Below are positions 23,385-34,559 of a DNA stretch of 64,000 nucleotides, one piece after another (within the stretch, counting starts at the first letter, position 1; every line of letters starts with the position of its first letter). Source of the stretch: Ampelocalamus luodianensis (taxonomy: Eukaryota; Streptophyta; Magnoliopsida; Poales; Poaceae); assembly GCA_036346255.1 (NCBI GenBank), contig CM070629.1:53938916-54002915 (forward strand), read 5' to 3'. The translations under genes were made by a program, and so were the position numbers. Below the pieces are notes generated by a model that worked only from the letters and a program-made list of their open reading frames with translations, did not search any database and was not told where the DNA came from.

Positions 23385-24000
23385 ATTTTTTTAAAAAAAT
23401 TTTGGCCATATATAGTCACCTTAATTGCAAAAATAGTCTCATTAGTATCAAAATTGCAAATCTAACCCCCTACCGAGCACGGAAGCATCGGAGTCTAACT
23501 CGTGTAACTTTCCGCACCGGGGGAGCGTGGGAACGAGGGGATTAGTGCAGAAGCTGCTTCCGCACCACCGGAGCGTGGCGGCAGAAGGTTCTTCATGCGC
23601 TGGAATGCTTGCAACTGTGCAATTCTTTTGCTTTGCAATGCTTGCAACTCAATCAAGCATTTAATGCCAATCAAGCGAATTGTCAGCCTCTTGCCGCTCG
23701 GGTGGAGCGGAAGGCCGCCACCTGCTTGTCGCACTCCAGTGATGCGGAAGCAGCCCGGGTTCATCACCTTCTGCTCTAATCCTCGCGTTCGCTCGACATT
23801 TCGTGCAGTCACCGTGGTTCCGCGCTCCCCCGGTACGGAAAGTGACACGTGTCAGGCTCTGGTGCTTCCGTGCTCGACAGGTGGTTAGATTTACAATTTT
23901 GAGACCAATGAGTCCATTTTTACAATTAGATTTGTAATTTTGAGACCTATGAGTCTATTTTTGCAATTAAGATGGCAGCACTGGCCAAATTGCAAAAAAA
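23385..24000. mobile_element. Foldback element with long inverted arms (MULE-like)
   Basis: The left arm (from about 23385) and the right arm (to 24000) are inverted copies. Examples are CTTAATTGCAAAAATAGTCT on the left against the complement of the text near 23954-23972, and CGAGCACGGAAGC with ACCGGGGGAGCG against their complements near 23822-23876. Homology continues inward with gaps to roughly 23580 and 23730, so each arm is about 200-270 bases around a short loop. The right arm has an extra tandem copy of about 42 bp (TTTACAATTTTGAGACC and TTTGTAATTTTGAGACC). No exact TSD was found. It carries no transposase. It ends about 265 bases before the DDRGK1 start codon. Confidence 0.65.
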
Positions 24001-24265
24001 CTCTGACGGCAATAGTCTGAAAAGTAAGCATAGCGTGGTGGACGGTGTGGATGATGGCACGGACGACAAATTGGTAGATGCTCTCAATCAGGACCGCCCA
24101 TCCTTAAGCTGAATTTTCTGCCGGACAGGAGGAGTTGGCTTGGCGGCGTCCCCTTGCGTTGGGTTCGATTCGATCCGATCCGATCGGAAATCGATCCATC
24201 CATCCTTCGATTTGTTGTAGATCGAAAGCGAAATTGAGGTTTTGGGGAGATCGGGGGTTGGAGAG

Positions 24266-27200
24266 ATGGACGGCGGCGGCATCCTCGCCGCGGTGGTGTG
24301 TATGCTGCTGGTCTTCGCCATCTTTCCCCTCCTCCTATGGCACCGTCGCTCCGATGCCGCCGCCGACAACCACCGCCTCCCACCCCAGCCCCTCCAGGTA
24401 CCCCGCTCTTCGAGATCCCCATCTCTCCATCCACACGGTACGCCCAATCTCTCCCACTGCCTATAGCTAATCCCTTGCAAATCTCGTCGTCGTGTATTAC
24501 ACTCCAGGAGGAACGGGTGGTGCGTGGCGGCGCTGCGGCGCGCCGCATGCGTCGACGGCCAGCTGCTGCGAGTTCGTCGGTCGCTTCCACCAGCCGCGAT
24601 GGTACTAGAGCAGGGAAAGGCCCTGACCTTTTCCTTCGATTGCGTCGTGTTTGTATTAACCCTAGCTTGTTCGGTTCTTGCAGTTGCAGAGGACGATGCT
24701 GAGAGTGAAGAGGAGGAGGTCCAGGAGGATCACTATGCCCCCAAAGCCTCCAAGAAGGAGAAGAAAAGGCAAGAGCGAGACGCGCAGCGTCAGGTTGGTT
24801 AACAATTAGGATGCCATGCTTTTCAATTCTGCAAGCACTTACACATACAAGCTATGAACAATTGTATTATTTTAGGACATTGGTATTCAGTTAAATCCTT
24901 CAACTGCAATTTTACCTACCTGAGCATATATAAATTGTTCCTCTACAATGTCCGTATGTCACAATATGCTTTCAGCTCCCAGCACTAGTTAGTTAGCATG
25001 ATTCTTTTCATCTTAGACTAAGTTCTTACTGTAAGATGACTGATTGCAGATTTTATGGCAGTCCAAATTCCAAATGACTCTGTGTTCTTGTTTTCTTAAT
25101 GCACATGAGTTTTTGCAAATTTGATTGTTCATCTCAGGATATAGTATGGAACGGAAGTGTATTTTTTCCTTTTATTTACTTTCCTGGTTGTACTGATATC
25201 TATTAAAGAAAAAAAAATTCACACAAGAAATTGTCTACATGCAAGGCTGAAGAAGCCGCACGGGATTCAAGGAGGACTAAACAAGATCGTTATGCGGAAA
25301 TGAGGAGGAAGAAGGACGAGGAGCGCGAAGCGCAAGAGAGATTAATGGTTATAGATTGTTTAACTGTTGATTGTTCAGTTTGATGCTGGTATGTAATCAA
25401 CTCTCATGCTAAGTTGCTTATATTGCTTTAGGAAGAAGAAGCTAGGGCACGGAAAGCCAAGGAGGTGGAGGCTGCTGCTCTGGAATTTGAGAAATGGAAA
25501 GGGGCCTTTTCAGTTGATGCTGAAGGTACAACAGAGAGCGAGGCACAAGATGATGGCCAGGGTTTGCTCCACAATTTTGTGGAATACATCAAGGTACATT
25601 GTTCTTTTGTGGATGTAGTTCAGTGTTACATTCTAGCGTATGTGGATGATTCATTATTTCACGAAATAAAGTGTCTTTACTTTTGCTATCATGAATATAA
25701 TTCTTTGAACTTAATCCATATTATATAGTTGGCATGATTTCTTTGTCAAAGCTGACAGCCAAATAAATTTATCTCCTTTGTATACTACAAGATAGGTTGC
25801 AAAGCTTTTTTTAACAGTAATTTGTTGTTATTATGATAATAAAAATTGTACTAGTGCTTAGTCTAGACAACTACTGTCGCATGTCGATTACACTGAAGTC
25901 TGTCAAGAGTCTCTTATGAGAAGTTATTATCAATGATACCTTCTTGTTGACTTTACTTGGCCAAAAAAATCGAAGGATGTGGTATTGTCTTATCATTGTC
26001 TTGAGTATACTGCATTGGTAAGATCTGCTTGACTTAGTAAATTGATAATCTTTGCTGTTAAATCTTTCATAAACTTTCCAGAAGCAGAAGTGTGTTCCAC
26101 TAGAGGACCTTGCTGCAGAGTTCAGGATGCGAACCCAGGTAATTAAAGAGCCTTTATACATCAGTGTTGGGTGTTGCCATTGCTAACTTGATTGACATTT
26201 GAGGCCCTACCAGAACGCTAAGATTCTATATTGTTTAAACTTTAAACTGAAATAATGATAAATCCATTAGATTGCTGATAGTTTACAATTGATACTCTGT
26301 TTCCTACTACCTTGCTGTGGATGTGCTAAAGTGGCATTTAGGAATTGTCTGGTAACTCTGGCTTGCGTCCTCACCATTGAGAAGCATGTTTTGAGTTGAA
26401 TCAACTTTGCCTTCATTTAAAACTATCTTGCCTTAAAATGTTTTGTTTTTTCTGTAAAAACAAGTTACTAGGATTAGTCATCACAAAATGTGCCTCGTGC
26501 AAGGCTTGGAAAATTGGTGCCTCGCATGAGGCAAGCTCTTAGGCAGTGTTCACCTAGGCACTAGGTGGAAGGCTGCGTGCGACAGGGAGCCAAGGAGGCG
26601 GCGGCGCGACAGAAGCCGGGGTTTGGAACCACATGGGTGAGAGCCTCCTCACTTACCCCTCTTTTCTCCCACGTGCTGCCGCCCAGCTCTGCCCACTGCC
26701 GCCCCGGACCGCCCAGCCACCGCCGTGCCTTGCCCGCCTCGGTCCGCCTTGGACCACGTTGACCACCTAGGCGGGCCAAGCGCCTAGGCGGTGGGTAGCT
26801 TATGCCCAACGCCTAGGCGGCGCCTAGGGGAACACTGCTCTTTAGGTAAGGCCAGCATCAGAGGATACCACTGAAACAGTGATTGAGATATTTTTTTCAC
26901 GTGACACAGTTGAGGTGAGGCAAACTTTGTAAGATATGAACTAAAAAGACCCCCTTAAACCACCACGAGTCGGACTGGAAAAAACACCAAGAGGAATCTA
27001 AAACTTTTTCAGTTTCTAAAAAGTTAAAACTTTTCCATATATCCAATTAGACAACATGTGGTTTATCACAGTGCTGTTTTCTGTAGCTAGTTGATTTTGT
27101 AGATCAAAATTATGGATTGTTAATTCCTTGAAAACACAGAAACCTCAATTCCTTACCCCTTTATATACCGAGTACATGAGATTGGCATACTTTCTGTAGC

Positions 27201-27941
27201 AAAATCCCTGCTCTGCTGTTCCTAGAGCTCTGAATATTCAACATGATGATAAATGAACATCATAGTAAATTCTCTAGATGTAACCCTGAATTTGGCCTAG
27301 AATGCCCTTCAAGAGTATTACCGTAGTTTTTTTTTCACCTAGGGAAAATATTTATCCTCTTGACTATTGTTGAGTTTTTTTATTTTGTAATCTTTGGGAC
27401 ATATTTTCCCCCTTTGTTTTGTAATACTCTTGTGTCAGAAAAAACCTTCATTTCACTCTTTAGTGGTGTTCAGTTTGCTTATCTTCTGATTAGTTTTGCT
27501 ATTTTGCAGGACTGCATCAACCGAATTATTACACTTGAAGGAATGGGTATGTGACTCTTCTGTGACTTAAAACTATTGTCTTGTGCTGGTGCATCCACCT
27601 CATAGTCTTATGCTATCTGGATATTTTTCTTGATCACATATGTGCAAGTCTTTTGAAACTTTGAATTGCCAGATACTGAACCCCGCAATATCATTTGAAC
27701 TGATAGGCTTGTTTTTGGTTCCTCAGATAGATTATCCGGTGTCATGGATGATCGTGGGAAGTTCATATACATATCAACTGAGGAGATGGAGGCTGTTGCA
27801 GAATACATCAGGAAACAAGGGAGAGTCAGCATATCACACTTGGCCAACAACTCAAATCAATTTATCGATTTGGAGCCAAAGCCCCAGTACGACGAGGAGA
27901 GCCATCAAGATGAAAGCGCTGCAGCAGGCACAGAGCTGTGA
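24266..27941 (+). CDS. DDRGK1: DDRGK domain-containing protein 1 (UFBP1), UFM1-ligase adaptor
   Basis: Eight exons join in frame into 302 residues: 24266-24397, 24508-24601, 24684-24793, 25246-25347, 25432-25593, 26082-26138, 27510-27546 and 27727-27941, all introns GT..AG. Residues 1-44 hold a hydrophobic segment (about 6-25), a signal anchor for the endoplasmic reticulum. Residues about 76-175 are highly charged and helical (EEEARARKAK). The C-terminal winged-helix/PCI-like part (about 185-290) contains CVPLEDLAAEF, RIITLEG and the name-giving DDRGK at 239-243. In animals and plants the protein tethers the E3 ligase UFL1 to the ER and helps modify ribosomes and regulate ER-phagy. Length and exon phases fit the family, and no break is seen. 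Intron 6 (1371 bp) contains a MITE. The first ATG with this anchor was chosen; another in-frame start within exon 1 would remove part of the anchor. Confidence 0.95.
26544..26837. mobile_element. hAT-like MITE in intron 6 of DDRGK1
   Basis: The ends are near-complementary (CAGTGTTCACCTAGGC at the left, GCCTAGGGGAACACTG at the right). They are flanked by CTCTTAGG on the left and CTCTTTAGG on the right, an 8-bp TSD with one inserted T. CAGTG-type ends with an 8-bp TSD point to the hAT superfamily. At 294 bp, with a GC-rich interior and no transposase, it is non-autonomous. GCCTAGGCG-like words repeat near its right end. Confidence 0.75.
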
Positions 27942-28389
27942 GAACTCGGCAGCTTATTGTCCCAGCAACATAGCATACCTTTACTTTCAGCGTAAGATCA
28001 GGTATCTTTTTAGCGATGTTGAAGTTCTGCTAACCTCAGTTGGGGCTTGGGATTTGGGACTTGGGCAATGGGGACTGTACTTGACAAATTACTGCTCATA
28101 TCAGAGATTCAGAGCTAATGCTCACATGGTAAATATGAAGAAAGGTTTGAACTCTGCAGACTGGACTAGCAATTTCCATTCATTGCGCTCCAATGCATAG
28201 GGCCCAATGGCTGACATAGTTTGTTTGCAAATAACTACAAAACCAATGAGTTTCAACTGGAGGTAGCCATCCCCCCGACGTTGAGGTAAATCAAACTTTC
28301 ATACATATATATAACAACGCTCTGTTCCTTGCGGTGTTTAGGATGGAAACTTGTCCCTGGTTACCAGTACCAATTGACATGCGAATGGG

Positions 28390-28550
28390 CAGGGGTGGAG
28401 CCAGCCACGGCTCGAGATGGGCCAGCTGTTCTTGCATCAGACTCCAATGTTTAGTGATTTTTCAAAAGATTTTCATGGGCTTTAACACTAGTAAGGTTTT
28501 TAGGTCTTGAGCTACAACCCACCTAGCCCCAAGGCCTAGATCCGCCTCGG
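28390..28550. mobile_element. Possible hAT-type MITE downstream of DDRGK1
   Basis: CAGGGGTGGAGCCAG at the left and CCTAGATCCGCCTCGG at the right are imperfect inverted ends. They resemble the family seen at 60764-60966 (CAGTGGCGGAGCCA). No clear TSD was found, so the boundaries are tentative. It lies about 450 bases after the DDRGK1 stop codon. Confidence 0.4.
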
Positions 28551-29776
28551 GTAAGGGGAGTGTTGAAAGACGAAAGATCTAGTAATCATGTCTTTCCCAG
28601 TTATACGCATGTAGCATCTAATCTGCCACTAGGATCCTGTTTGTTTAGCCTTTTTTTTTTTGGCTTAAAAGCAAAAAAACTTAAGTTTAAAAAAGGGGTG
28701 TCTTTTTCATCCAGCTTAAAAAAAGTTTAAGCTATTTTAAGCCTAAAAGTTATAAGACATGTGAGGTATTTTTTTGGCTTTTGCAGAATAGAATAACCCT
28801 TTACCACTGAACTTCGTTAAAATTACCTTGAAAATACCATTCGTATATAAGTGAAAAACCTTTCAATTTTTTTTTTCTAATCCACCTGTTCTTTTCCTTC
28901 GGCTCCCCCACACCCGACGCATCTCCCTACCCCTAACACCGCCGCCTCCCCACTCCTCCCCCAACATCGCCGCCTCCCCCTTCCCATCCCTAACGACATC
29001 GCCTCAAACTGCCTCCGCCCACTTTGCAACCTCTGTCCTTCGCCCCAACCACCTCCCTCCTCCTTTGATTGATGTCGCCTTCGCCTAGGTCTCTATCCTC
29101 CGCCCACCTCCCGCTGGCGCCACCCTCCTCTGTGTCCCACCTTTGGCTTCTTCACCGCCTATCTCGATCGTTGTCCCCGCCTTCTCCCCAATCATCGCCT
29201 GCCGCCTCCGCTCTTCGCGCCCCTCGCCGTCATCGTCTTCACCAAGTGCGGTCAAGCCTCATCCCGACCATGGCGCCCTCCGGCCGCCTGCGCCCAACAC
29301 CATCATCCGTCTTCCTCCCTACTCCTTCGCCCAACGACGCTATCCTCGTCCCCAAGTGCTAGCTGCAAGGTGAATTTGGCATGAATGACATCTGATTCAT
29401 GCTCTCTGTTGGTAGATCTAGGTGTGAGATAGATTTTTTGGTTTGGGAATGGTACATCATGGAGAAATTCCCCTTTTGTGTTGTGGTTGTACATGATGCT
29501 CATGCCCATGTTCATGCTCATGCTCATTGTGTGTGTGTTGAAATTGCCACTGCTCACTGGGAGAAAAATATGTATGCTAGATAGGTTTGATTTGAGCAAT
29601 ATGAAGATTGTATGAAGAAAAGGAATACAGTGTGGTGTAACATAGTGCATTTCTTTATATTCCAATATGTAGTTTTATTATTATTTACTGAACAGTCAAC
29701 AACGCATCGTCGTATTTTGTTTCATATTCCAAAAGAGCTCCATTTTTATCTCCAATTTATTTGGATAAGCCATGGT
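28551..29776. other. Intergenic DNA with a GC-rich block
   Basis: 28640-28880 is rich in T and A runs. 28900-29360 is abruptly C-rich, with overlapping open frames on the plus strand full of Ser and Pro. Such blocks are often first-exon or captured gene fragments in grasses, but I recognise no domain. 29360-29776 is AT-rich and forms the left flank of the next retroelement. Nothing further is supported. Confidence 0.4.
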
Positions 29777-29781
29777 ACACA
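29777..29781. repeat. Target-site duplication ACACA, left copy
   Basis: ACACA precedes the TG of the left LTR and recurs at 35168-35172 after the CA of the right LTR. Confidence 0.85.
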
Positions 29782-30401
29782 TGATGTAAGTGTGGCCCGA
29801 TCTTCCGATAGGTACTGATACGTCGATTGTGGAGAACACAACGTTGATGATCTGAAGGCTCCGACCCGAACAGATTGATCCTCTCGCAATCACTACACCA
29901 CTGCTCCGTTAGTTATCAACCGTACCGAACGCGGTTGACCTCGCCAAGAAGGCTATCTCCTGCAAGCGAATCGAGAACACAAGCAAGAGAGTAGAAGATG
30001 CAATCTGTATTGCGAATAATAATTGAAGCACACAAGTTGGGGTTCCTCAAACCGATGAATGGCAAAAACTGCAAAGCAGAATATTATCTAAGAAAAACCC
30101 GAGCAAAACTAAAGGGCGGCAGCTCCTATATGAGGAGGGTGGCCAAGAGGGGGAAACCCTAGGGTGTGGGTACTGTTCACGATACTGTTCATGTGTGAAT
30201 AGTGCCCATGTGAACAGTACAGGCCTAGGGGTGGCTGGTCACTGGATGGGCCAGATCGTCTGCTAGATGGGCCAAGTCGTCGGTCAATACATTACATAGC
30301 CCGTGGGCCAATAATTGGTGACGCAGCACCATGGCATGTAGATGCAGCACCATGGTATGTAGACATAGCACCATGACGTGTAGACGAAGCTCGACGGTCC
30401 A
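29782..30401 (-). repeat. 3' LTR of the gag-protease Gypsy element
   Basis: This 620-bp repeat is paired with 34560-35167. It contains a 12-bp duplicated piece (GATACTGTTCAC type, near 30170-30195) that the other copy lacks, which explains the length difference. Confidence 0.92.
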
Positions 30402-30566
30402 ACCGGGAAATTTGGAAGTCTCGCAGAAGTAGAGGATGCAGTGCAGTAGGTCGAAGTAGTAGTGGTTGCATCCTTAGGGTTGATGTCCTCATCATCCTCC
30501 CTTTCTTGAATTTGAGTCGTCCTCGACTCAATCGTTGTCTCCAAATCATCACTTTCCTGCAAAAGG

Positions 30567-31511
30567 TTAGTGACAGCAGACGGCAAAGAAAGAGCTAGAT
30601 GTATCATCAAGAGAAAATAAAGCATCTTTGCATTTCAAAGCGTCGCATGGCATATCATTATCAAAATTTTCAGCAAGAATAGGTTTGGTTGTAAGCATGA
30701 CACAACCCTTTAATTTAATTCCCTCATTAGTAGAACTAGGTGCCAACTTCTCTTTCTTAGGTGGGAAATTGTTCTTTACTACTTGCTGATTTTCAGATTC
30801 CTGTTCACGTTCTTTCATCTCATTTGCAGCTATCTCTTTATCACATTGCACAATTTCAGCAGGTGTCAAAGGTAGCAAAGTTATTTTCTTTCCTTTGTGT
30901 ATAATAGAGTACTTATTACTTCTACCATGATGAGTTGCATCAGTATCAAATTCCCATGGACGTCCTAATAAAAGTGAGCAGGTTTGCATAGGCACTACGT
31001 CAAAATTAGCAACATCATCATAGGAACCAATAGAAAAATGCACTATCGCAGATTGTGTTACCTTCACCTTATCGCTGTTGTTGAACCACTGAATATGGTA
31101 CGGGTAAGGATGCGCACGTGTGGTCAAGCCAAGCTTCTTGACCAAATCTGAATTCACCAAGTTGTTACAGCTCCCGCCATCAATTATAACACGAACACGG
31201 CGATCCTTGACGATGAGGAACATCTGAAACAAATTATGGCGTTGTAGCTTCTCCGCTTGCTCCATTTGAGTGCTCAATACTCGTTGCACAATTAAGGTCC
31301 TATAATTCTTAGTAGCAGCGGCACCTAAAATTTCATCACCGTCGCTATCTGTCTCATGATCATCATCATTACCTGCAAGGTTAGCTGCAAGAGCATATTC
31401 ATCCTCAACATCACTAGCACTTGCATAACCACCGTCGTCTGTCGCAATGTATGCTCGCTGACTTGGGCAATCTCTCATGAAGTGGCCCATCCCTTTGCAA
31501 CGGTGGTACAC
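30567..31511 (-). pseudogene. Zinc knuckle and aspartic protease region of the Gypsy element
   Basis: The 314-residue minus-strand frame opens with a retroviral-type zinc knuckle (YHRCKGMGHFMRDCPS). An acidic linker follows, then the protease: VRVIIDGGSCNNLVNSDLV, LGLTT and SLLLGRPWEFDTDA. The protease normally cleaves the polyprotein during particle assembly. The usual catalytic triplet D-S/T-G reads D-G-G here, so activity is doubtful. The frame ends at 30567 with no sign of reverse transcriptase after it. The first cysteine of the knuckle lies upstream of this frame's own methionine, so the true frame probably continues from gag. Confidence 0.88.
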
Positions 31512-31688
31512 AATTCCCGTCGTGCGACCCGTGGAAGCAACTGATGAAGAGCTCTATTGGTGCTCGCACACTAGTGGATTTACTTGCCTCGGATGCACGT
31601 GACGGTGGTGGCGGTGCTGCTGAACGCGCCCTACTCACGGAGGGGGCAGCAGACTGAACAACAGAAGGTGGGGCTGTGTTGGCTTGTC

Positions 31689-32642
31689 CTAGCGTCGGTC
31701 TCGATGTAGACGTACTTCTAAAGTTGCTCCTAGTCCTTTGTTGTCTTCCTGCAATTCTTTTTCTGCCAAATAAGCAAGCTGGAACAACCTATTGATATCA
31801 TTATACTCTTTGTAATCAGCTATGTCCTGAATTTCACGCCTTAAGTCACCATAAAAACGAGCCATTTTATCCTCTTCATCCTCAACAACGTTACAACGCA
31901 GCATGCATATTTGTAGTTCTTGATAGTATTCCTCGACAGATTTATTACTTTGGTCTAAGCGCTGCAATTTTTTATGCATATCACGATTAAAAGCAGGAGG
32001 AACAAATCTAGCACGCATAGCTACCTTCAATCTATCCCATGTATCAGGTGTTAAGCCAGAATTAACTATTTGATTCCACCAAATGATAGCAAAATCTTTA
32101 AATTCACTAGTGGCTTGTCTGGCTCTATGCACTTCAGGAACTAGATGGGCATTAAATTTTTGTTCAACTGTCATCTCCCAATCTAGATAAATTTCAGCAT
32201 CATAAACACTCGCAAAAGATGGTATAATAAATTTGACTTTAGCAAACGGGTCATCATTAACACGAGCATTGTTGTGCTGAAAATAATTATTACCTCCCAT
32301 ACCGTGACGGTTGTGATGTAGGCGGTATCGTTGACGTGCATCTTGGTCAGCAAGGGCAGCCCCGACGTCGCGGTTTCAGCTCTCATTATCATCGTCCACC
32401 TCAAGATCTTGGGCTGCATCCTGATCATACCCACGTCCGTTGTGAGGTGACCGATTCACCATTCTTTCGAGGCTTATAGTGAGCGCTGCAAGACTATCGT
32501 TAATTGATTGCTGCAATGTAGTTGTAGTAGCTTGAAGCTTCCTGTCGATGTCCTCATTAATGGTTGTGCGTTTCTCATCCAGGAGCGTCATGAACTCTCG
32601 CTTTATCACGCACTCTGTCTCATCAGTCATCTCACCTGCCAT
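31689..32642 (-). pseudogene. Gag of the gag-protease Gypsy element
   Basis: Gag begins at 32642 with MAGEMTDETECVIKREF and a coiled-coil-like stretch. It shifts frame near 32376-32434, continues in a short frame, and re-enters at 32300 as a 203-residue frame. This last part is typical of the retrotransposon gag family: FAKVKFIIPSF, AEIYLDWEMTVEQKF, FKDFAIIWWNQI, DRLKVAMRARFVPPAF and NRLFQLAYLAEKELQ. The gene forms the virus-like particle. At least one frameshift separates the two halves in this assembly. Another break near 31640-31690 separates gag from the zinc knuckle. Confidence 0.88.
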
Positions 32643-34545
32643 GGTTAGTAGAAAACAAAAGACAACACAAATGTATTATCCCTATCAACTACTAGGTGAT
32701 GGAAGGCGGAATCACACACTCTCAAGTGTCTTACCACACTCTTACAAGTGTTCTTACCAAAACATACAGGAGGTGGTACAACCGGTGGCTGGTTCGTGAT
32801 ACCGTGTCGAGTGTGGGTACGATTGCAAGAGGGAACCTGTTCTGATCAAGAGTAGGTGGAGCTTGGAAGACACAATATGTAGAAAAGGATTAGCAATAAT
32901 CAATTCAGTTAGTGCAAATTAAAAGATTGTTCAAAGTACTTAGCCAATGTTGCTGATCCTAGCCTAATCAAAGCTAGTGAATCACTGTCCTATAGAGAGA
33001 AGTGTATGTACGCACACGCAACGATCAATGTGTCTTGATGTAAGCAATGGAAAGCCTCACAACAAGTGCTAGGAGAGACGCTAGCCAACTACTCAAACTT
33101 TGTTCTAAGGGCACAAGATCGTTCACGCGATGTAGAGCACAAAAACGGAGAAAATGTGCAACGTAGACGACCCTCTAGATTCAGCAAATACAACAGCTAG
33201 TCTCAAACGATGAACAAGCAAAGTTTTATGTGGCTTATATATACTCGTTTGAAAGGTTTCGACGAGATCTACAACTTTCTCAACTGGGAAAACCCCAAAT
33301 TCCGAAGGCAAGACCGAAAGAATCGCAAAAAACAGAAAACAGAAAACTTGCGATGCGATTTCGGGGCTAAAGATGACCGATTTTGGGGGTCTTGGAGGGC
33401 GACAGGCTCTTTGCTTGTCAGATTTTCAGATGCGCGTCGTCGATAGCTTCGAAACGAGCACAAGAACGTCGAATTCCGACTTCGTATGCAAAAGTTATGC
33501 CCGTTTTAGTGAAGGGGTGTCGGAAATGGACTCGAATTCGTTTCGGTTTCAACTTCAAACTGCTATATCTTTTGATCCCGTCGGCCAAACGTGCCCAAAT
33601 TTTTCTAGGAGCTGGTGGCTATATCAGGAAGGGCTCCACCAATTTTCACTGGATTCGGCGCAGATTTGATGGCTTTTCAATTTTCGGGACAGAGGGCTCT
33701 TTTTCTTCTCTTCTCTCTTTTTTTTTCTTCTCTTTTTTTTTCTTCTCTTTTTTTTCTTCTCTTTCTTTTCTGATTTTTTTCTCTCTCTGGAGCCCGAAAT
33801 CAAAAGCTTTTTGTTCTTCTCCTTGAATCCCGAAACCAATCTAGGGAACTTTCGTTGCGGTCAAAACCGAAGTTACCTCGGCCAACCCGATTTGGAAACT
33901 CACAACCGAATTGGAGATAGGCCAGCAGCGGCTTTGGTGGCCGCGGCAAGGAGTAGTAGCAGCAGCGGGAGGACTTTCAGGGGCCGCAGCAAGGGAGTGG
34001 CATCTATTGGTTGCCGTGGTATTGCCTCTGGATCGGCAGGGAGGATGGATCGGCAAGGGGATTGCCGCGACAGGAATTGTGTGGCTGTGGTAGGGAAGAT
34101 GGGTGGTGGCGTGGCAGCGACTGGTGTTGGTGGTCGCGCAGAAAGATGGGGGTGGCCACGATCGGTGTTGGGCAGAAGATGGTGGCGGCAGAAGATGCGG
34201 TGATGGGTGGTCGCGGCCGCGATTGGTGGTGGTGGCAGCAAAGAATAAAACACAAGATGCGAATTAAACAAAGATGAAGCTACGCAAACGAACACGAGAT
34301 GCAACTAGACAACGACGAACTAGACTCTAACTAAACTAGAAATCAGCAACTGACACGACGATGCAATAAATAATTCAACAAGCAAAAGACTGAAACAACA
34401 ATTGCAATGGCTCAATGGGGTGATGGGACAGCGGAAGAACACGACGAACAATTATTTTTGTGGGGCTAATTTTCTGGAGTTCTAGGAGGATGAACAGTAC
34501 CGAAACTAAAAGGGGAAAACTGAGATTACCTAACGAGCAACTGAA
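32643..34545 (-). other. Long leader between primer site and gag
   Basis: About 1.9 kb lies between the primer site and the gag start with no protein I recognise. On the plus strand it has a pyrimidine-rich run at about 33705-33785 (repeats of TTTTTTCTTCTC), a purine tract in the element's sense. It also has a GC-rich, GTGG-rich block at 33930-34250 with overlapping low-complexity frames on both strands. Leaders this long are often packaging regions or acquired host sequence; which applies here is open. Confidence 0.6.
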
Positions 34546-34557
34546 GCTCTGATACCA
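34546..34557 (-). other. Primer-binding site for initiator-Met tRNA (gag-protease Gypsy)
   Basis: The minus strand reads TGGTATCAGAGC two bases from the 5' LTR end. It is the same primer type as the 14.8-kb element and fixes the orientation. Confidence 0.92.
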
Positions 34558-34559
34558 AC

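Noticed and set aside
24084..24590. Minus-strand ORFs of 130-168 residues over exons 1-2 of DDRGK1
   Set aside because: They are antisense to a confirmed gene, arginine-rich, and have no domain or splice support.
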